Shown piece after piece: positions 1 to 12,509 of a stretch of 64,000 nucleotides of DNA. Within the stretch, counting starts at the first letter, position 1; every line of letters begins with the position of its first letter. The notes under the pieces are model-generated. The model saw nothing but the letters and a program-made list of their open reading frames with translations, did not search any database and was not told where the DNA came from. The position numbers and the translations under genes are program-made. Origin of the DNA: Amoeboaphelidium protococcarum (lineage: Eukaryota > Aphelidiomycota > Aphelidea); contig JALECJ010000007.1 of assembly GCA_023515745.1 (NCBI GenBank), forward strand, positions 930,001-994,000, written 5' to 3'.

Positions 1-2
1 CG

Positions 3-827
3 GTGTTGAGTCAAAGTGAATCTTTCAAATTTTTTGTTACTTGTAGCAGTGATCAGGAGTACAAAGTTGGCAGGAAGCGTATTGAGAAGATTTTGTCCAT
101 GAAGAATTTAGGAGAGAAATTCTTTGATAAAGTGCACATATCTAATCAGAATGAGACATTACGCGCCATGAATAATATTGAGAACATGAAAGTCAGTATG
201 CTAGCTTATCAGAATTATGTGTAAGAGTTTTAGATGAAGACGGCTTTACTCCTGGACAGCATCGAGCAATTGCGTTAATGCAGCTCATTGTTCTTTTCGC
301 TAAGTCCTGCGATTAAGAATCTGAATGTTCGTCTTAGCATGTCTCTTATTCGCTTGGTGGGCGCGTCACAGCTTGAAGATGGTTGGTGTTGGCATGGAAA
401 GCAGTGTTAGTAGTGCTCCTCTATTAATCAAGAGTTTCCTTAGATTAGTCGCAAGGTTGCCGAGTTGGGCGTGTCTTAAAATTAGAGTGTGAACAATGCG
501 CACATCCCAATCATTGAAGAGTCTTATGAGTTGTCGCAGTACATTGATAGATTTAGCAAGCTAGTAGAAGTCCATCAAAAGTTAACTTCAACGTTGCAAG
601 CCTGTCTTAAGAATACCGAAAAGAAGAATCTGGAAGTGTCTGCAATGGAGCACTTGTTTAAGAGAGCAAAATTGATCCATGGAGTGGTATCTGCAGAGAT
701 GGAGCTACTTCACGTACAAGTGGTGGAAGATCTGCAAAGATTGACGCGAAATCTGAGCACTGAAATTGCCCATCACCATAAGAGCATGTCAGAGAAATTT
801 AACGGTATTAGTGATATCCAACAGTGA
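3..827 (+). CDS. C-terminal part of a coiled-coil/BAR-like protein, possibly a sorting nexin (5' end outside window)
   Basis: One frame is open from the window edge to a TGA when TAA and TAG are read as Gln; it crosses several such codons between 222 and 486. About 274 residues are visible. They are mostly helical, and the last 60 residues (acidic/basic heptad-like, ending ...SDIQQ) resemble the third helix of a BAR domain as found at the end of PX-BAR sorting nexins. The FKFF...EYKVGRKRI segment near the left edge could be the linker after a PX domain. No catalytic motif is present. The start lies upstream of the window. The 3' end overlaps the opposing gene by about 55 bases. The family call is a guess from shape only; the coding call is firmer. 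Confidence 0.5.
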
Positions 828-1759
828 ATAAATGATTAAGAGGAATGATTTTAAATTCTATTACCACGGCTAAACTGCTCATTTATTTCCTTCTGTCTTT
901 GTTCTTGTTCACGCAAGTATGCCAAGTGCTTTTGATACATGTACTCCTCCTTCTCTCTGTTCAGAGCTCTCTTCTCCAAAGTTTCCATTTTCGCGTGAGA
1001 TTTTTTCATCTGATCTAGATAATTTTCAAGCTCTTACTATTGTTGCTAATGAGATGTAGATTTCTGTGATTTCTTCTGCTTATCCCCCCGCTTAATAGTC
1101 AGATCCGCAACTTCTGGATGCCACTCTGACTCTTTGAACTCGACAGTTTGCGATTCTGTTGACTGCGGCAATTTGGCTTTTTGACACAGTTTCAACAGCC
1201 TTTATGATTGGCCTTTGCCTATGAGTATAATACTAGTACTCTCAGTCATTGTGAAATCATCTCTCTAAACTTATCCGCCATTACCTGAGGAGTAGCCACT
1301 TTTTCTTCGCCGTAATCTCTTGTTTAATCCAGATGTCTACTCTTCATCCACTGGAGATGTTTGCTTTGATGCGGGCGCTGACTTTGACCGAAGATCCATT
1401 CCTGTTTATGACTCGGTGGACAATTGCAATGGATCCTCTGACGGTAGTGATGTCCTGCGAGCCGATGTACCAACAACAAGAGGCTATGCACTAGATTGCG
1501 CAAATCTTAATTTCTTATTCAGCTGTGTGGAGATATTGACTTTAGTACCAGAGGATAAATGATCTCTTTCCGGTGACGTTGGTAAAGAATCTGGCTTAAA
1601 CTCGTCGTCATCTTCTTGACTTAATCGTCTCTTGCGGCGACTGGTTGACTTTGACAACTCAATGCTCTCACTCACTGGACTTGATGGCCTACTTATTAAT
1701 GGAGCCAGAATTTATCTTGATTTTCTAACTATTCTCTTCCATATCTTCCCAGCTACCAT
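773..1759 (-). CDS. unrecognised basic, low-complexity nuclear-type protein
   Basis: A frame of 328 codons runs from ATG (MVAGKIWKR...) at 1759 to TGA at 773 with TAR as Gln. The N-terminal half is Ser/Arg/Lys-rich with a KRRLSQEDDDEF stretch like a nuclear localisation/acidic patch. The C-terminal 110 residues are Gln-, Glu- and Lys-rich and predicted to form one long helix. This composition fits a nuclear or chromatin protein, but I do not recognise a family. Two uncertainties remain. A GTAATG...TAG stretch near 1230-1282 could be a short in-frame intron, and the final 20 codons overlap the 3' end of the facing gene, so the true end might differ if an intron is present. Confidence 0.5.
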
Positions 1760-2084
1760 GTTGACTCTTATTCTGTGGTTCGGAATAAACGATGAGGAGA
1801 GAGATTATAAAGCAAACTTTCTTTTAGAAATATCAATATTGACTCAGAATGTATGAGCTGACAGAAATAAATGGACGTAAACTAACAATAAAGTTACGGA
1901 CTTGGTGCTTTGCAGTTTTATTGAGCAAGTTTGCAAAGTTTGTTGTTTCAAACAAGAGCTGTAGAAGCGTCGCTTAAAATAATTTACAGTTGATTCTCTC
2001 TTGATACAAAACAAATGAACAATAGAAGTCCGGCTTAAGCAAGAGAGAGATGGAGAGAATCTATTCGTGGATATCATCTATGGT
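1760..2084. other. intergenic, no gene seen
   Basis: This 325-base AT-rich stretch lies between two minus-strand genes. It must hold the 3' flank of the right-hand gene and the promoter of the left-hand one. A TGA-terminated minus-strand frame at 1844-2077 has no protein-like composition and I do not call it. Confidence 0.4.
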
Positions 2085-2669
2085 TCACATGGCCTTGACT
2101 AGTTTTCTGTCGTCCAGAAAAGGTAATGATCTGGATCTTCTATTTAAATGCCCATATAATAGAGGTGCGCCAATCGCTTATTATCTGTTCGGTCTCGGTT
2201 TCAAGTGCTAAATAGGCAAAGTTTATGATTTTCCAGTAGGAGGAAGATACCGATCGCGTATAGGAAATCCAAAGATCTCATCAAGCGGTGAGAGTTGCCA
2301 GTCGGAATTGTCTGCAAATTCTTTACCATTCACGTCTTTTATGGCATCAATTTGGTGTATAGAATCGCCTTCGCGTTAGCTTGTAGGAGTTTCAGTATAT
2401 AAATTTAATGGCCGCCTTGTTTCATCAGACTGCCTCCATTTCAAAAGTAAAAGTGGGACACTAATCACTACCATGCAAGTCTTTGTAATAACACTAAACA
2501 CAAAGTTAATAATACTAAAGATAAGAGACATATTTTTATTTATCGTATATATTGATTGTTTCGATACTACGTATAAAGTCAAGAGAAAGCAAATTACGAA
2601 GGACCGGTCCCGACTAATCGACATCAGATGATCCGCACATGATACACCACAACTCGTGATTTTAAACAT
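2085..2669 (-). CDS. unrecognised small membrane protein
   Basis: This 194-residue frame begins with ATG at 2669 (MFKITSCGVS...) and ends with TGA at 2085. It contains a hydrophobic stretch around residues 24-35 and a longer one around residues 50-77, consistent with one or two membrane segments. A hydrophilic, Arg/Pro-rich tail follows, including the IGAPLLYGHLNRRS region. Four TAA/TAG codons must be read as Gln. The tail has even, protein-like composition, which supports coding, but no family is recognised. It shares the minus strand with its neighbours, about 100 bases from the next gene. Confidence 0.5.
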
Positions 2670-2768
2670 CACCTGACAAAGCCAGTTGAAGTATCACGGG
2701 GAAATGCTCTTTTATACACATATATATTCGTATTTCACAAGCCTAACAATATTAATGCCAATACAATT

Positions 2769-4244
2769 TCAGTAATCAGGAGAGAATTCAAGCATCGCGC
2801 TATTCATCAACTTTCTCTTCTTCTTATCAGCGCCAGTAATCTCCCAAGTCTTGCGATCATCTGGGAAGGGATTTTGCCAATCCTAATCGCGAAATTACTG
2901 ACTTCTGCCAGCAAACTACGGTCTATTCAAACTAGTCTATTACTGGTCCTATCCTTTCGAAAATGAGTTTATATCTCTGACAACATTTGACTTATCTTTC
3001 TTAACTTGTCCACTCAACTATGGCTTCAAGTAGCCTTTATACTAGCGAAGACCCAAATTTAACACGTCGGAAAATAGCTTAGATATCAACCCAGACAACG
3101 GACTCCCCGCTTACTAGGATGCAAAGATGATCTCATCAAATAGTCGAATATACAGTCGCGATCTCTCGGTGGTAGAGCGAGTTTGTGGAAATAGAGCTGC
3201 GTCAGAATTCTAGTAGAAATATTTCAACCCATTTAGGAGACTCATGAACTGAGTTGCTTGCTCTTGCGTGAATGTCTTCAACTCAACAAACTGCAAAATA
3301 GTCTGACAGATCTTGGGAAGAGGAGAGCTACTATCACTGGGAGCAAACTATTAGTACAGCACTGTGTCATTGTCAGATAGTGGAATATACTACGTCGCTT
3401 CAACCAGTTGCTGACACTTTTCGTCACAATCTTCCATGTTCGTCATCGATCCACACTGAACTATACGATCAAAACTCGATAGAGCGGGATGATTATATTT
3501 CACAATAGGCAGCTTAAGAGTAACATTATTATCCCGCTCTACGATTTGATTTACAAAACAACACGTGTCTGATCTTGTAAGAGCGAACGTGTTGGATTAA
3601 CCAGATGATGCAGGTAAAGACATGAAAGCAACTTTGTCTTTGGGAATATTTTTACCTTCCGACATTGATACATTAACCGCTACCATTGGCTTGCTCTTTA
3701 GACTGACATAGTTTATCAGCAGAGCTTTGTCAGCAACCTTTTCAATCTTTAATCGCTTATCCACAAGCTCGCCATCAGTACAGAGATAAAGAGAATCATT
3801 GACGATAAATGACTTGAACTCGAACGTATCGCGTACAATGTTCATCAGAGCCAGAGACAGCGAATGAAGTGATGAGACTGCGACAGAGATACAAATCTAC
3901 TCACTCAAGTTTTGTGAACTCTGCTGTCTAACTGCATCGCTGGGCAACTCTTAATCAATATAGATGAGCGATATATTCAGCCGGGTAGTTTTATTTGCAG
4001 TCAATTTGGTGAGTATATTCTCAAGGAACGGCGCATCCTGACCAGATCCCATATCAAAGATGCAGCATATTGATCCAACATCCGCCACCACAGGACAATT
4101 AATTTCCGGCTCTAAAATTAATTCTTAAACTTTCTAATGATCTTATCTGCTATCCAACAGAATATTCGATGCTGAAGTAGCATATTGCACTATAGAGTTG
4201 ACATCTAAAGCAGAGTGATTACTTACACGAAGCCAACGCGACAT
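2769..4244 (-). CDS. unrecognised 491-residue protein
   Basis: A single uninterrupted frame runs from ATG at 4244 (MSRWLRVSNHSALDV...) to TGA at 2769, crossing about 20 in-frame TAA/TAG codons. The N-terminal third has alternating beta/helix character with a GSGQDAPF loop and a following LISLIYIDQELP-type strand, loosely like a Rossmann or methyltransferase core. The middle is helical. The C-terminal 90 residues are Gln/Arg/Asp-rich and probably disordered, ending in a KKKRK patch. None of this identifies a family. A GTAAGT near the start codon followed by TTTAG 22 bases on is too close to be an intron. It is divergent from RPL7A. Confidence 0.55.
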
Positions 4245-4667
4245 CTTCAATTTAATTTCAAATAGTTGAGACGGCAATGAACAACGAGGGAGAAAAATAG
4301 GAAAAATGCTGAGTGATGTTAGAGTACAGCAACCAATTGAGAGAAAGCTCTAAGGCTAGGAAAGTATAGAAATATATATCGTGAAAGTTTTTGGAGAAAT
4401 TTATAATTGATTCCACTGTGAACTGAATTATCGCACAATAGATCCAGTAGCCTTCACGCGAGAATGTGTCTTACCTCAGTGTGCCTACCTAGTGACTGAT
4501 TTCTCGCAATGTTTTCTTCCATTCTTCGAAATCGCGCGAGCGGCTCGTCAACCTTTACCGAAATTTTGAGATTGCAAAGTTTTCGTGCGATTATTCTTCC
4601 GTTATTGCAAGAAATTTATAATCCAGCAGGCACTTCCTCTAGTAAATAGACACGTTAGATTATTAAA
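4245..4667. promoter_or_regulatory. divergent promoter region
   Basis: These 423 bases separate the head of the minus-strand gene ending at 4244 and the RPL7A start codon, so they must serve both. I see AT-rich sequence and no element I can name with confidence. Confidence 0.35.
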
Positions 4668-5521
4668 ATGGTAAGCTATTAATTTAGAAATACGCGTTAT
4701 TTATACTATATTATAATTTGCTTATATTCATGTAGGCTCCAAAGGGAAAGAAAGTAGCCGCTAATCCAGCAGCAGCTCCTAAAAAGTCGAGCACTCCATC
4801 AAATCCATTGATTTAAAAGAAGCCACGCAACTTTGGCATTGGAAATGATATTCAGCCAAAGCGTGATCTGTCCCGCTTCGTCAAGTGGCCTAAATATGTT
4901 CGCCTGTAGAGATAGAAGGCTATTCTGAAGATGCGCCTGAAGGTGCCTCCATCCATCAACTAGTTCTCGCGTGTGTTGGACAAAAACACTGCGGTACAGG
5001 CATTGAAATTGTTGGGCAAGTACAGACCAGAGACTAAGGCTTAGAAGAAGGAGCGTTTGACTGCTGTCGCTCAGGCCACTGCAGATGGCAAGAAGGTGGA
5101 GAAGAGTGGAAAGAAGCCTCTGTTTGTCAAATACGGTATTAACCACGTCACTGCGCTGGTTGAGAATAAAAAGGCACAGCTCGTGCTCATCAGCAATGAT
5201 GTCGATCCTATCGAGATTGTCGTCTGGTTGCCTGCTCTTTGCAGAAAGATGGGTGTCCCATATGCTATCATTAAGGGAAAAGCACGTCTGGGAACTTTGG
5301 TGCACAAGAAGACTGCCACCGCTGTTGCAATCTGTGACGTGCGTGAAGAGGACAAGGCTGAGCTCGCCTCCCTCGTCAAGGCTGTCAAGGCCAACTATAA
5401 CGATAAGGTTGATGAGATTAGAAAGACTTGGGGTGGTGGTGTTATGGGTATCAAGAGCTAGCAGAAGACTTTGAAGAAGGCCAAGGCTGCTGGTGTTCCT
5501 CTACAGTAAGTACAGGCTTGA
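4668..5521 (+). CDS. RPL7A: 60S ribosomal protein eL8 (RPL7A)
   Basis: Two exons, 4668-4670 (only the ATG) and 4736-5521, give 262 residues of the large-subunit protein eL8, which binds rRNA through an L7Ae-type fold. The match is colinear with the animal and yeast proteins. It includes [21 protein letters not shown] near residue 33, the core block [20 protein letters not shown] and [20 protein letters not shown]. This gene is the best evidence for the code: TAG falls at both glutamines of the conserved RLQRQKAI block and at the Gln of SINQF, and TAA appears in the N-terminal extension. The gene ends at TGA. The long minus-strand frames across it are shadows. Tail to tail with RIO2. Confidence 0.97.
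4671..4735 (+). other. RPL7A: intron of RPL7A (65 bases)
   Basis: GTAAGC directly follows the start codon, and the intron ends CATGTAG before the GCT codon. Splicing joins Met to APKGKK, as in other eL8 proteins. Confidence 0.85.
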
Positions 5522-5743
5522 ATTTCGCCGCTTTGAATAAATATAATCTTTCAACAGCTTATTTTTTACGCTTTATATTGCTTAAAGTCATGGCTTTGTG
5601 CCATTTTACATACAACAAACTTCATGGCTACTTGCGGAGATTTTGTCATTTGACAGTGTCTAAAGAACCACCTTAATAATTTAATAAGATCAAGCCACTT
5701 AATAAGAGTACACAATTGAAGTATGTTTATAATAAGTATTCAT

Positions 5744-6778
<1,035 letters not shown>

Positions 6779-7572
6779 TATGAATATGATATAATGCTTT
6801 GAGCTTCCTCGGTGGTTAAAATTAGAGAAGTAACGCAGTGCGCTAAAATTGTATAGATGAGAGCTGAAAACTGATCAAATGTAGAACTGAAATCGATTGG
6901 TAAATGTAAAAACTACGATGTCATCAGTTTCAATTAACTTTAAAGTATTATAATTCTGATTTATTACGCCCATTTAAATGATAAAACAATGCTGAAATTT
7001 GTGCCGAATTTCCTACAAATATTTTAATGTGGCAATCTGAAATCGATAAGTCGAGTTGACTACAGACATCAAAGAGCTCAACCATACGCGAATATAAGTC
7101 AATAATGAAACTTTAACTCGAAAGGAGGACTTACGCGACTTAACTAACCAAACAACTTGATAAGGCAAATTTAGTCATTGAGCAAAAGAGAGATACCGCC
7201 AAGAATGTTTGTGTAATACAATCAATCTCATCGGAAGTTTAAAAACATTGAACCAACAAACCGCACAACTACTATGTTAGGAATACACATGTAGGAGAAA
7301 TTAAAACACACTTAATTATTCGAAAAATTTCTATAGTTTATTCTATAGTTGCTTTATACTACCAGATAAACCACGATTATACACGAGTAACGGCGCAATG
7401 GTGACTCATCTTAAACGGACAAGGGAGAGATTTCCCATTAGCCCGACCGACATCGATCGATCACCGTGCGAACACAAACTTGCAATCACAAAATTCAACA
7501 AGCCGTCCTCAACTTGGCAACGCGACTCCCTTTCTATCTATCTATCCGTGTGTGTCTATGCAAACAAAATAA
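6779..7572. promoter_or_regulatory. divergent intergenic region, no gene seen
   Basis: This 794-base AT-rich region separates the heads of RIO2 and PRO1. A plus-strand frame at 7398-7631 overlaps the PRO1 start but has no protein-like composition. I found no tRNA, structured RNA or repeat that I can support. A TCTATCTATC run near 7540 is a minor simple repeat. Confidence 0.35.
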
Positions 7573-8835
7573 ATGCCCGGATCTGCAATAATAATGTCAG
7601 CAAAGATTATCGTGATAAAGGTGGGATCTAGTAGTCTTGTAGATGAGCGAGGTCACCCCAAGATCTCAATGCTCAGCGCCCTTGTTGAAACTTGCGTCGC
7701 TCTTCACAAAGACGGCATCAAAGTTGTGATCGTTTCGAGTGGGGCCGTTGCCACAGGTATGATAAGCTTTGGCAAGACGACTAAAGATGGTATGAGTCTG
7801 GCTACCAAGTAAGCTATGGCATCTGTGGGTCAGATATAATTAATGTCTACGTATGATATGTTGTTTGGAAAGGTTGGTCTTAAAGTTTCGCAGATTCTAC
7901 TCACTCGAAGTGATGTGATTAATGCTAGCAGATATCAGAATGCATGCAACACGCTAAAAGAGCTTCTCGGTATGGGTGTCATTCCAGTTGTTAATGAGAA
8001 TGATACTCTTAGCGTTAGCGAGACCAAATTTGGTGATAATGATACTCTATCTTCAATCATAGCTCTGATGGTGCATGCTGATTATCTACTGTTGCTAACT
8101 GATGTTCCCGCTCTGTACACTGATAATCCAAAGAGGAATCCTAAAGCGCAGCCATTGAAATTGATTAAAGATTTAGCAGAGTTAAAGACTATCAAGATTG
8201 AAGATAGTAGCTCTAATGTCGGCACAGGCGGCATGATCACCAAGATAATCGCTGCGAAAAATGCAATCAGCGGAGGGACTGGTTGTATGATCATGTGCTC
8301 AGATCATGTGTAAGATATTCCAGAGTTTATTAAAGATGTATAGAATGGAAGTGTTGATAAGCGATATTTGTACACCTACTTTGTGCCTCATCACGTTGAT
8401 AAATCTGTGGTCAATGTGGATCGAAAATTCTGGATTAGAACATGTCTGACTCGCAACGGAACGTTATATATAGACAATGATGTATTGCAGGGTCTTGTTT
8501 GTCCTTAATCTTCTTCTCTTCTGCTGGCCGGCTTACATTGTGTAGAAGGTTCATTCCAGGATCAAGAGTGTGTATCAATAAATGTAATATCTAGCTCACT
8601 AAAGGAGAAACTGGCAGTGATGACCAAGAAGGGATTGTCTCACAGCGACCTGCTGCGCCTTGTATTGTAATTAAAAGAATCCGACACTAAGCCTGTCGCG
8701 TGTGGTATCGTCAACTTTAACTCTGATGAACTGATCAAGTTGCGTGGATGTTAGTCATCTCAAATTCATTAAGTGCTGGGCTACATTCCCGACTATGATA
8801 GTGCTATATATAAAGGCAATATTTCACTGCTATGA
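7573..8835 (+). CDS. PRO1: glutamate 5-kinase (proline biosynthesis)
   Basis: 420 residues. The enzyme phosphorylates glutamate with ATP, the first committed step to proline. The amino-acid-kinase domain (about 7-265) has the start [14 protein letters not shown], the VIVSSGAVATG loop, the VVNENDTLSV and FGDNDTLSSIIALMVHADYL blocks that bind glutamate, and DVGTGGM-like SNVGTGGMITK. A C-terminal PUA domain (about 320-410) ends KLRGCQSSQIHQVLGY, as in fungal Pro1. The ATG at 7573 is the longest start; a second Met at 7594 (MSAKIIVIKVG) is nearly as good. TAR codons at conserved Gln positions include AMASVGQIQLM. Confidence 0.95.
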
Positions 8836-9022
8836 CGCGTCGGTATCACTGTATAATCATATTGATTGCCGTTTATGATGTGACAACGATGTTACAGGTG
8901 TATGTTGCGCGGTGAATATTCTCTATTGACGTATAAATTGCCATTTTATAACACATCTTTCATTTCTCTCACGCAATCTTTATAGTTATTACAAACATCT
9001 ACGAATAAGAACTGCAACTATC

Positions 9023-9328
9023 ATGAAGGCCACGGAGGTTGAACGCGAAGAGTATAAAAACAAGGAGTACGATTACGTGTCTCCAGAAGTCGATATCAAG
9101 AAGAATCAAGTGATAGAGTATATCGCTGTGGGAGGAGCTCAAAGCCCACATAGTGTTGGCAAAGTGTTGGACATTATTACTCATGAGAACTAAGCAACTG
9201 TGGATTTCGGTGATGAGGAGAGAAAGGTTCATGTGGATCCAGATCACCCTAAATATTTGGTGGTTAACGAACACACTGACAAGAGATCTGCTGTCAAGAG
9301 ATCGCATATCGTACGCGTCATCAAGTGA
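9023..9328 (+). CDS. small Hva1/DUF2945-type Tudor-like protein
   Basis: 101 residues from ATG at 9023 to TGA at 9326. After a charged N-terminus it holds a compact beta-barrel-like region: GGAQSPHSVGKVLDII, then ATVDFGDEERKVHVD and DPDHPKYLVVNEHTDKRS, ending KRSHIVRVIK. The order (Gly-rich start, G+V strand, DP+Y+V, K/H+S near the end) resembles the Hva1/DUF2945 Tudor domain found in bacterial and fungal small proteins. One in-frame TAA is read as Gln. Function unknown. The antisense frame at 8999-9307 is a shadow. Confidence 0.6.
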
Positions 9329-9441
9329 GCAGTCTGATTAACAAAGGAATAACTATTGAAATTGGCAATCTAATTGTGTAATAGTGATAGTAATTGAAAC
9401 AATAAACCTTTATCTTTGCATTTAATTTTAATATTCTTGCT

Positions 9442-10999
9442 TCAGTATTATCAGCAGCGACTTACAGGGGCTGCCACTTTCTGCTGGAGTTGAAAGTCGT
9501 CAGTGAAACATTGAACGCTGAGCGTCTTCACTCAAACTGGTTTTTGGACTTCATCTATGAGCAGCAATGACTCAGGAATTTTGATTGTACTTGGCGGCTG
9601 CCGGTATAATAGCGTTCAGTGGATTTACTCTACAAACTCGCTGTGGCTGAGTATAACTATCTTTATGAGGTCACGGATAACTGTTAGATGTGTGCTTCTG
9701 GCAGTTATAAATTCTGATGGAAGATTCGGAATGTTGCTTGATGTTGCCGAGAGTCCCTCTCTTCAGTAGTTAGATTGGACCCGCCGTGCTTTGGTCTATT
9801 CTGCAAGTTTAAGAGAAACTCTACTGATTAGTGCATCCCTCCTTGTGGCCTTTTGATGCAAAAGGTCTATTTACTAGCGGCTGTTCTAAAGAATGGTTAT
9901 AACAGAGTTGTTTTGAATATCTTTGAAACCACTGGCTTGCATCAGACCGAATGGAATCTTCCCGCCAATGAGTACTAACGCTTCTATGCAGTTGTAGTGC
10001 TGCACGGAAGTCGTGGTCAGAAAGGAGTATACTTTAATGAGTTCTAATATTGTGTGACATGGTGGACACTGAGAAATCTTATTTAAAGGAACAGGTTGAG
10101 AGTCTGGAATAGCAAGTGAAAAATTTGCAAGGGTAGGCTATGGCTTTGCAAAGCCAGCTGGAAAGTAGCAAGGCGTATATTGCCCATCTGGAGCATAAGG
10201 TGGCCTTTCTGGAAGAAGAAAAGCGCGAACAGAGTCCTGCTACATGCTTCCTAGTGTTTCTTGTAGAGAAAGTAAGTTGTACTATGCATCCAACTACTTC
10301 TCAATGAATGACTTACCGTACAACTCTCGTTTTGCGGGAGAGTTTCGTGTAAGCATTTATTAGTTGAAGTGGTGTTTTGTCAAGATTGCTGCTCGAATTA
10401 GGGCGGAAGTGCGATTGCAAGCCATATTGCCCGATTGGGAGAAGGCTTGGCTAGTGATGCGGCTGTTTAGGGATGGATGGACGGATGCTTATGGCGGAGT
10501 CTGACTGGGAGGTTTGTTGATGGAGAAACCTTACTGCGTCAAGATGCTACCTAATAATCCACAAAGATTTAAAGGCAAGTGGTGTTTCAATGAGTTGTGT
10601 CACGCTGATTGTGAGTAGCGCCTATCTTTGCTTCAATTACAGTATACAGGTGAACGTGAATAGACTTAATTGTGGTTTAATGACGAATTTTTCACTGAGC
10701 TGGCTTTGACGCGTTCTATAGGCAAGTGGGAGCGTCTCAACCAGGCGTTAAAGAGCGAGCCTGATCAAGGAATTCGTAGGCTAATGCAAGAAGCTTCAGA
10801 ATTGCATGTATAGTAACATTACAATGGTGAAATGACAAAAAAGTTTCAGAGAATTCCGATGTTTACTGAATATCGTTGTGCTTAAACCATGTTGCCTAAT
10901 CCTTTTAATTGGGTTAATCAAGCGTTGAAGCGTAAAGGATTAATTATAAATCAGTTGTCACTTTTGTTAAGTCAGGTGTTATTGTCACGCGTAAACTGA
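9442..10999 (+). pseudogene. coding-like stretch split over three frames, with in-frame TGAs
   Basis: No single gene model works here. Frame 1 (positions 3n+1) from 9442 to about 10110 reads like protein but is broken by TGA near 9567, 9720 and 9738. Its best part is KVYLLAAVLKNGYNRVVLNI, which could recall the FH3 region of formins. At 10059 an ATG in another frame opens a clear coiled coil (EKSYLKEQVESLEQQVKNLQ) that runs to about 10295. From about 10235 a third frame continues to a TGA near 10997 with one further internal TGA near 10501. Either this is a decayed gene, or it has several introns I could not place, or the assembly has indels. The formin idea is weak. Confidence 0.35.
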
Positions 11000-11207
11000 A
11001 TTTATTGCCAATAAATTCGTGCGAGATTAGATTAACGAGTTTGCCAATGAAACATAAGTAGCTCACTCGCCGTTATCAGCAGATTGACGAATTTCCTCAA
11101 GATTCCTCTCACTTTTTCTCGTTAATACTTTATTCATTGTCGGTTGCGTTATAGTAACAGCTTCAATTAAACTTTATCTGCGTTTACTCTAAACTTTAAT
11201 ATTCATC

Positions 11208-12191
11208 ATGTCTATAATTTATTAAATTGCTTAGTACTTGTGGAACATATACTAATCTCTTCCTTTGGGACCGTTGAAGCCATTTTTGGATACTCTTCTG
11301 CTTTTGAAATTCCATGCAAGGCCCGCGCTCTAATTGGATAATCCGTCACTCTTTACTGGTGGATATAATGAAGCAATACAGAAATGTAAGAGTGATCTCA
11401 AGTTTCTATTCATTCTATTCCATAATGATAGTGTGGACATATCGCAAAAGTGTTTACAATTGTTCTCAAAGTTGCCCGATTAATTTAATTCTGATGAAGT
11501 AATGATGATGGTGGTGGATGCTGGCTCTAGTCAAGGATGGATGATTGCCGAGTAGTTACAGATTGAAGCATATCCAGGCATTACCTGTGTAGCGTATATT
11601 GAAAACAAAGTTCAAGTTTTGCGTAAAATAGACTGCTCGCACTATGATAATGATGAAGATGTTGTGACTACAGAGTGGATGTAACGGGAAGTACAAGTTG
11701 CAATAGACGAATTTTCGCCATTCATGGTCGTTGCGAGACAACAGTTGCAGTCGCGTCAAGTGGAACGGCAGTTGAGGGAAGAGCAAGAGCAGGCGTATGA
11801 ACGATCATTGCGGATAGATCGCGAGAAGGAACGCGTCCGGCGTGAGAGTGAGCGCATGGAACAAGAGAGGGAGAAGGAGAAGTCTGAAACGTTGCGTCGA
11901 CGGCGTCTGATCAGTGAAACGGTGACGGATGAGCCATCAGCGGACAATCCCGATGCCATTAGAATCCTGTTGAGGCTTCCCAGTGGTGCAAAACAGTCGC
12001 GCAGATTCAACAGAAATTCATTGATAAAGGAGATTCATAACTATGCGATATCTCTTCATTTGGACAATGTACAAGAGCTGCAAGTGGTATCTCCATTTCC
12101 TAGACGTGTCTTTGACATTAATGCTACCATTAAAGATCACATCAAGGACAATGAAGTCGTAGTGATCGAGGAAGTTTACAAAGAAGATTGA
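11208..12191 (+). CDS. FAF2: UBX-domain protein of the FAF2/UBXD8 (Ubx2) type
   Basis: 327 residues from ATG at 11208 to TGA at 12189. The layout is a UAS thioredoxin-like domain (about 40-165, starting NPSLFTGGYNEAIQKCKSDL), a long charged helix (170-235, EEQEQAYERSLRIDREKERV) and a C-terminal UBX domain (245-327, IRILLRLPSGAKQSRRF ... FPRRVFDI). This order is that of FAF2, which brings p97/Cdc48 to ubiquitinated clients at the ER and lipid droplets. The usual N-terminal UBA domain is absent, and only a short hydrophobic stretch (LGPLKPFLDTLLLLK) stands where the membrane hairpin normally is, so membrane anchoring is uncertain. Confidence 0.88.
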
Positions 12192-12263
12192 ATGTATACA
12201 CGTTGACTCCAATTCAGTATATTTTACATTTTCTATCCTCATTTTAGCCTCTAGTATTTATCA

Positions 12264-12509
12264 TCATTGCTATTTCAATTGCGTGAATTTTAAAATTATA
12301 TCAGTCTTGCATAGATTCTCTTTTCCATTATAAACAAGTGAAGTGTTGATCTGCTATAGATATTACCCAATCATGATACCATCTTTATGGACCAAGATAG
12401 GCCGATCAGTATCCACACCAAGAATTCTTGCATCATTCAAGCTGACATTGCTCTATTCAGGCAGCTATACAATTACATGCTTATCATTCATTTACGATAA
12501 TTTACTCAT
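12264..12509 (-). CDS. possible small Ctf8-like protein
   Basis: An 81-residue frame runs from ATG at 12509 to TGA at 12264, filling the space between two larger genes. It contains VIVQLPEQ, then DARILGVDTDRPILVHKDG, a pattern (strand, G, D-x-D-x-P-I-L, G) like the core of Ctf8, the small subunit of the alternative RFC clamp loader. The C-terminus has TDIILKFTQLK. The length is short for Ctf8 and the similarity is only in pattern. An opposing plus-strand frame (12343-12552) looks less protein-like. It could also be a chance frame. Confidence 0.35.

Noticed and set aside
4220-4242. 22-base GTAAGT...TTTAG intron near the start of the 491-residue gene
   Set aside because: Far shorter than other introns here, and its removal would break the frame.
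4799-5394. Two long antisense frames over RPL7A
   Set aside because: Shadows of a highly conserved gene.
9442-9760. Selenocysteine or other TGA recoding in the broken-frame region
   Set aside because: Several TGAs with frame shifts nearby fit decay or missed introns better than recoding; no conserved Cys/Sec context.
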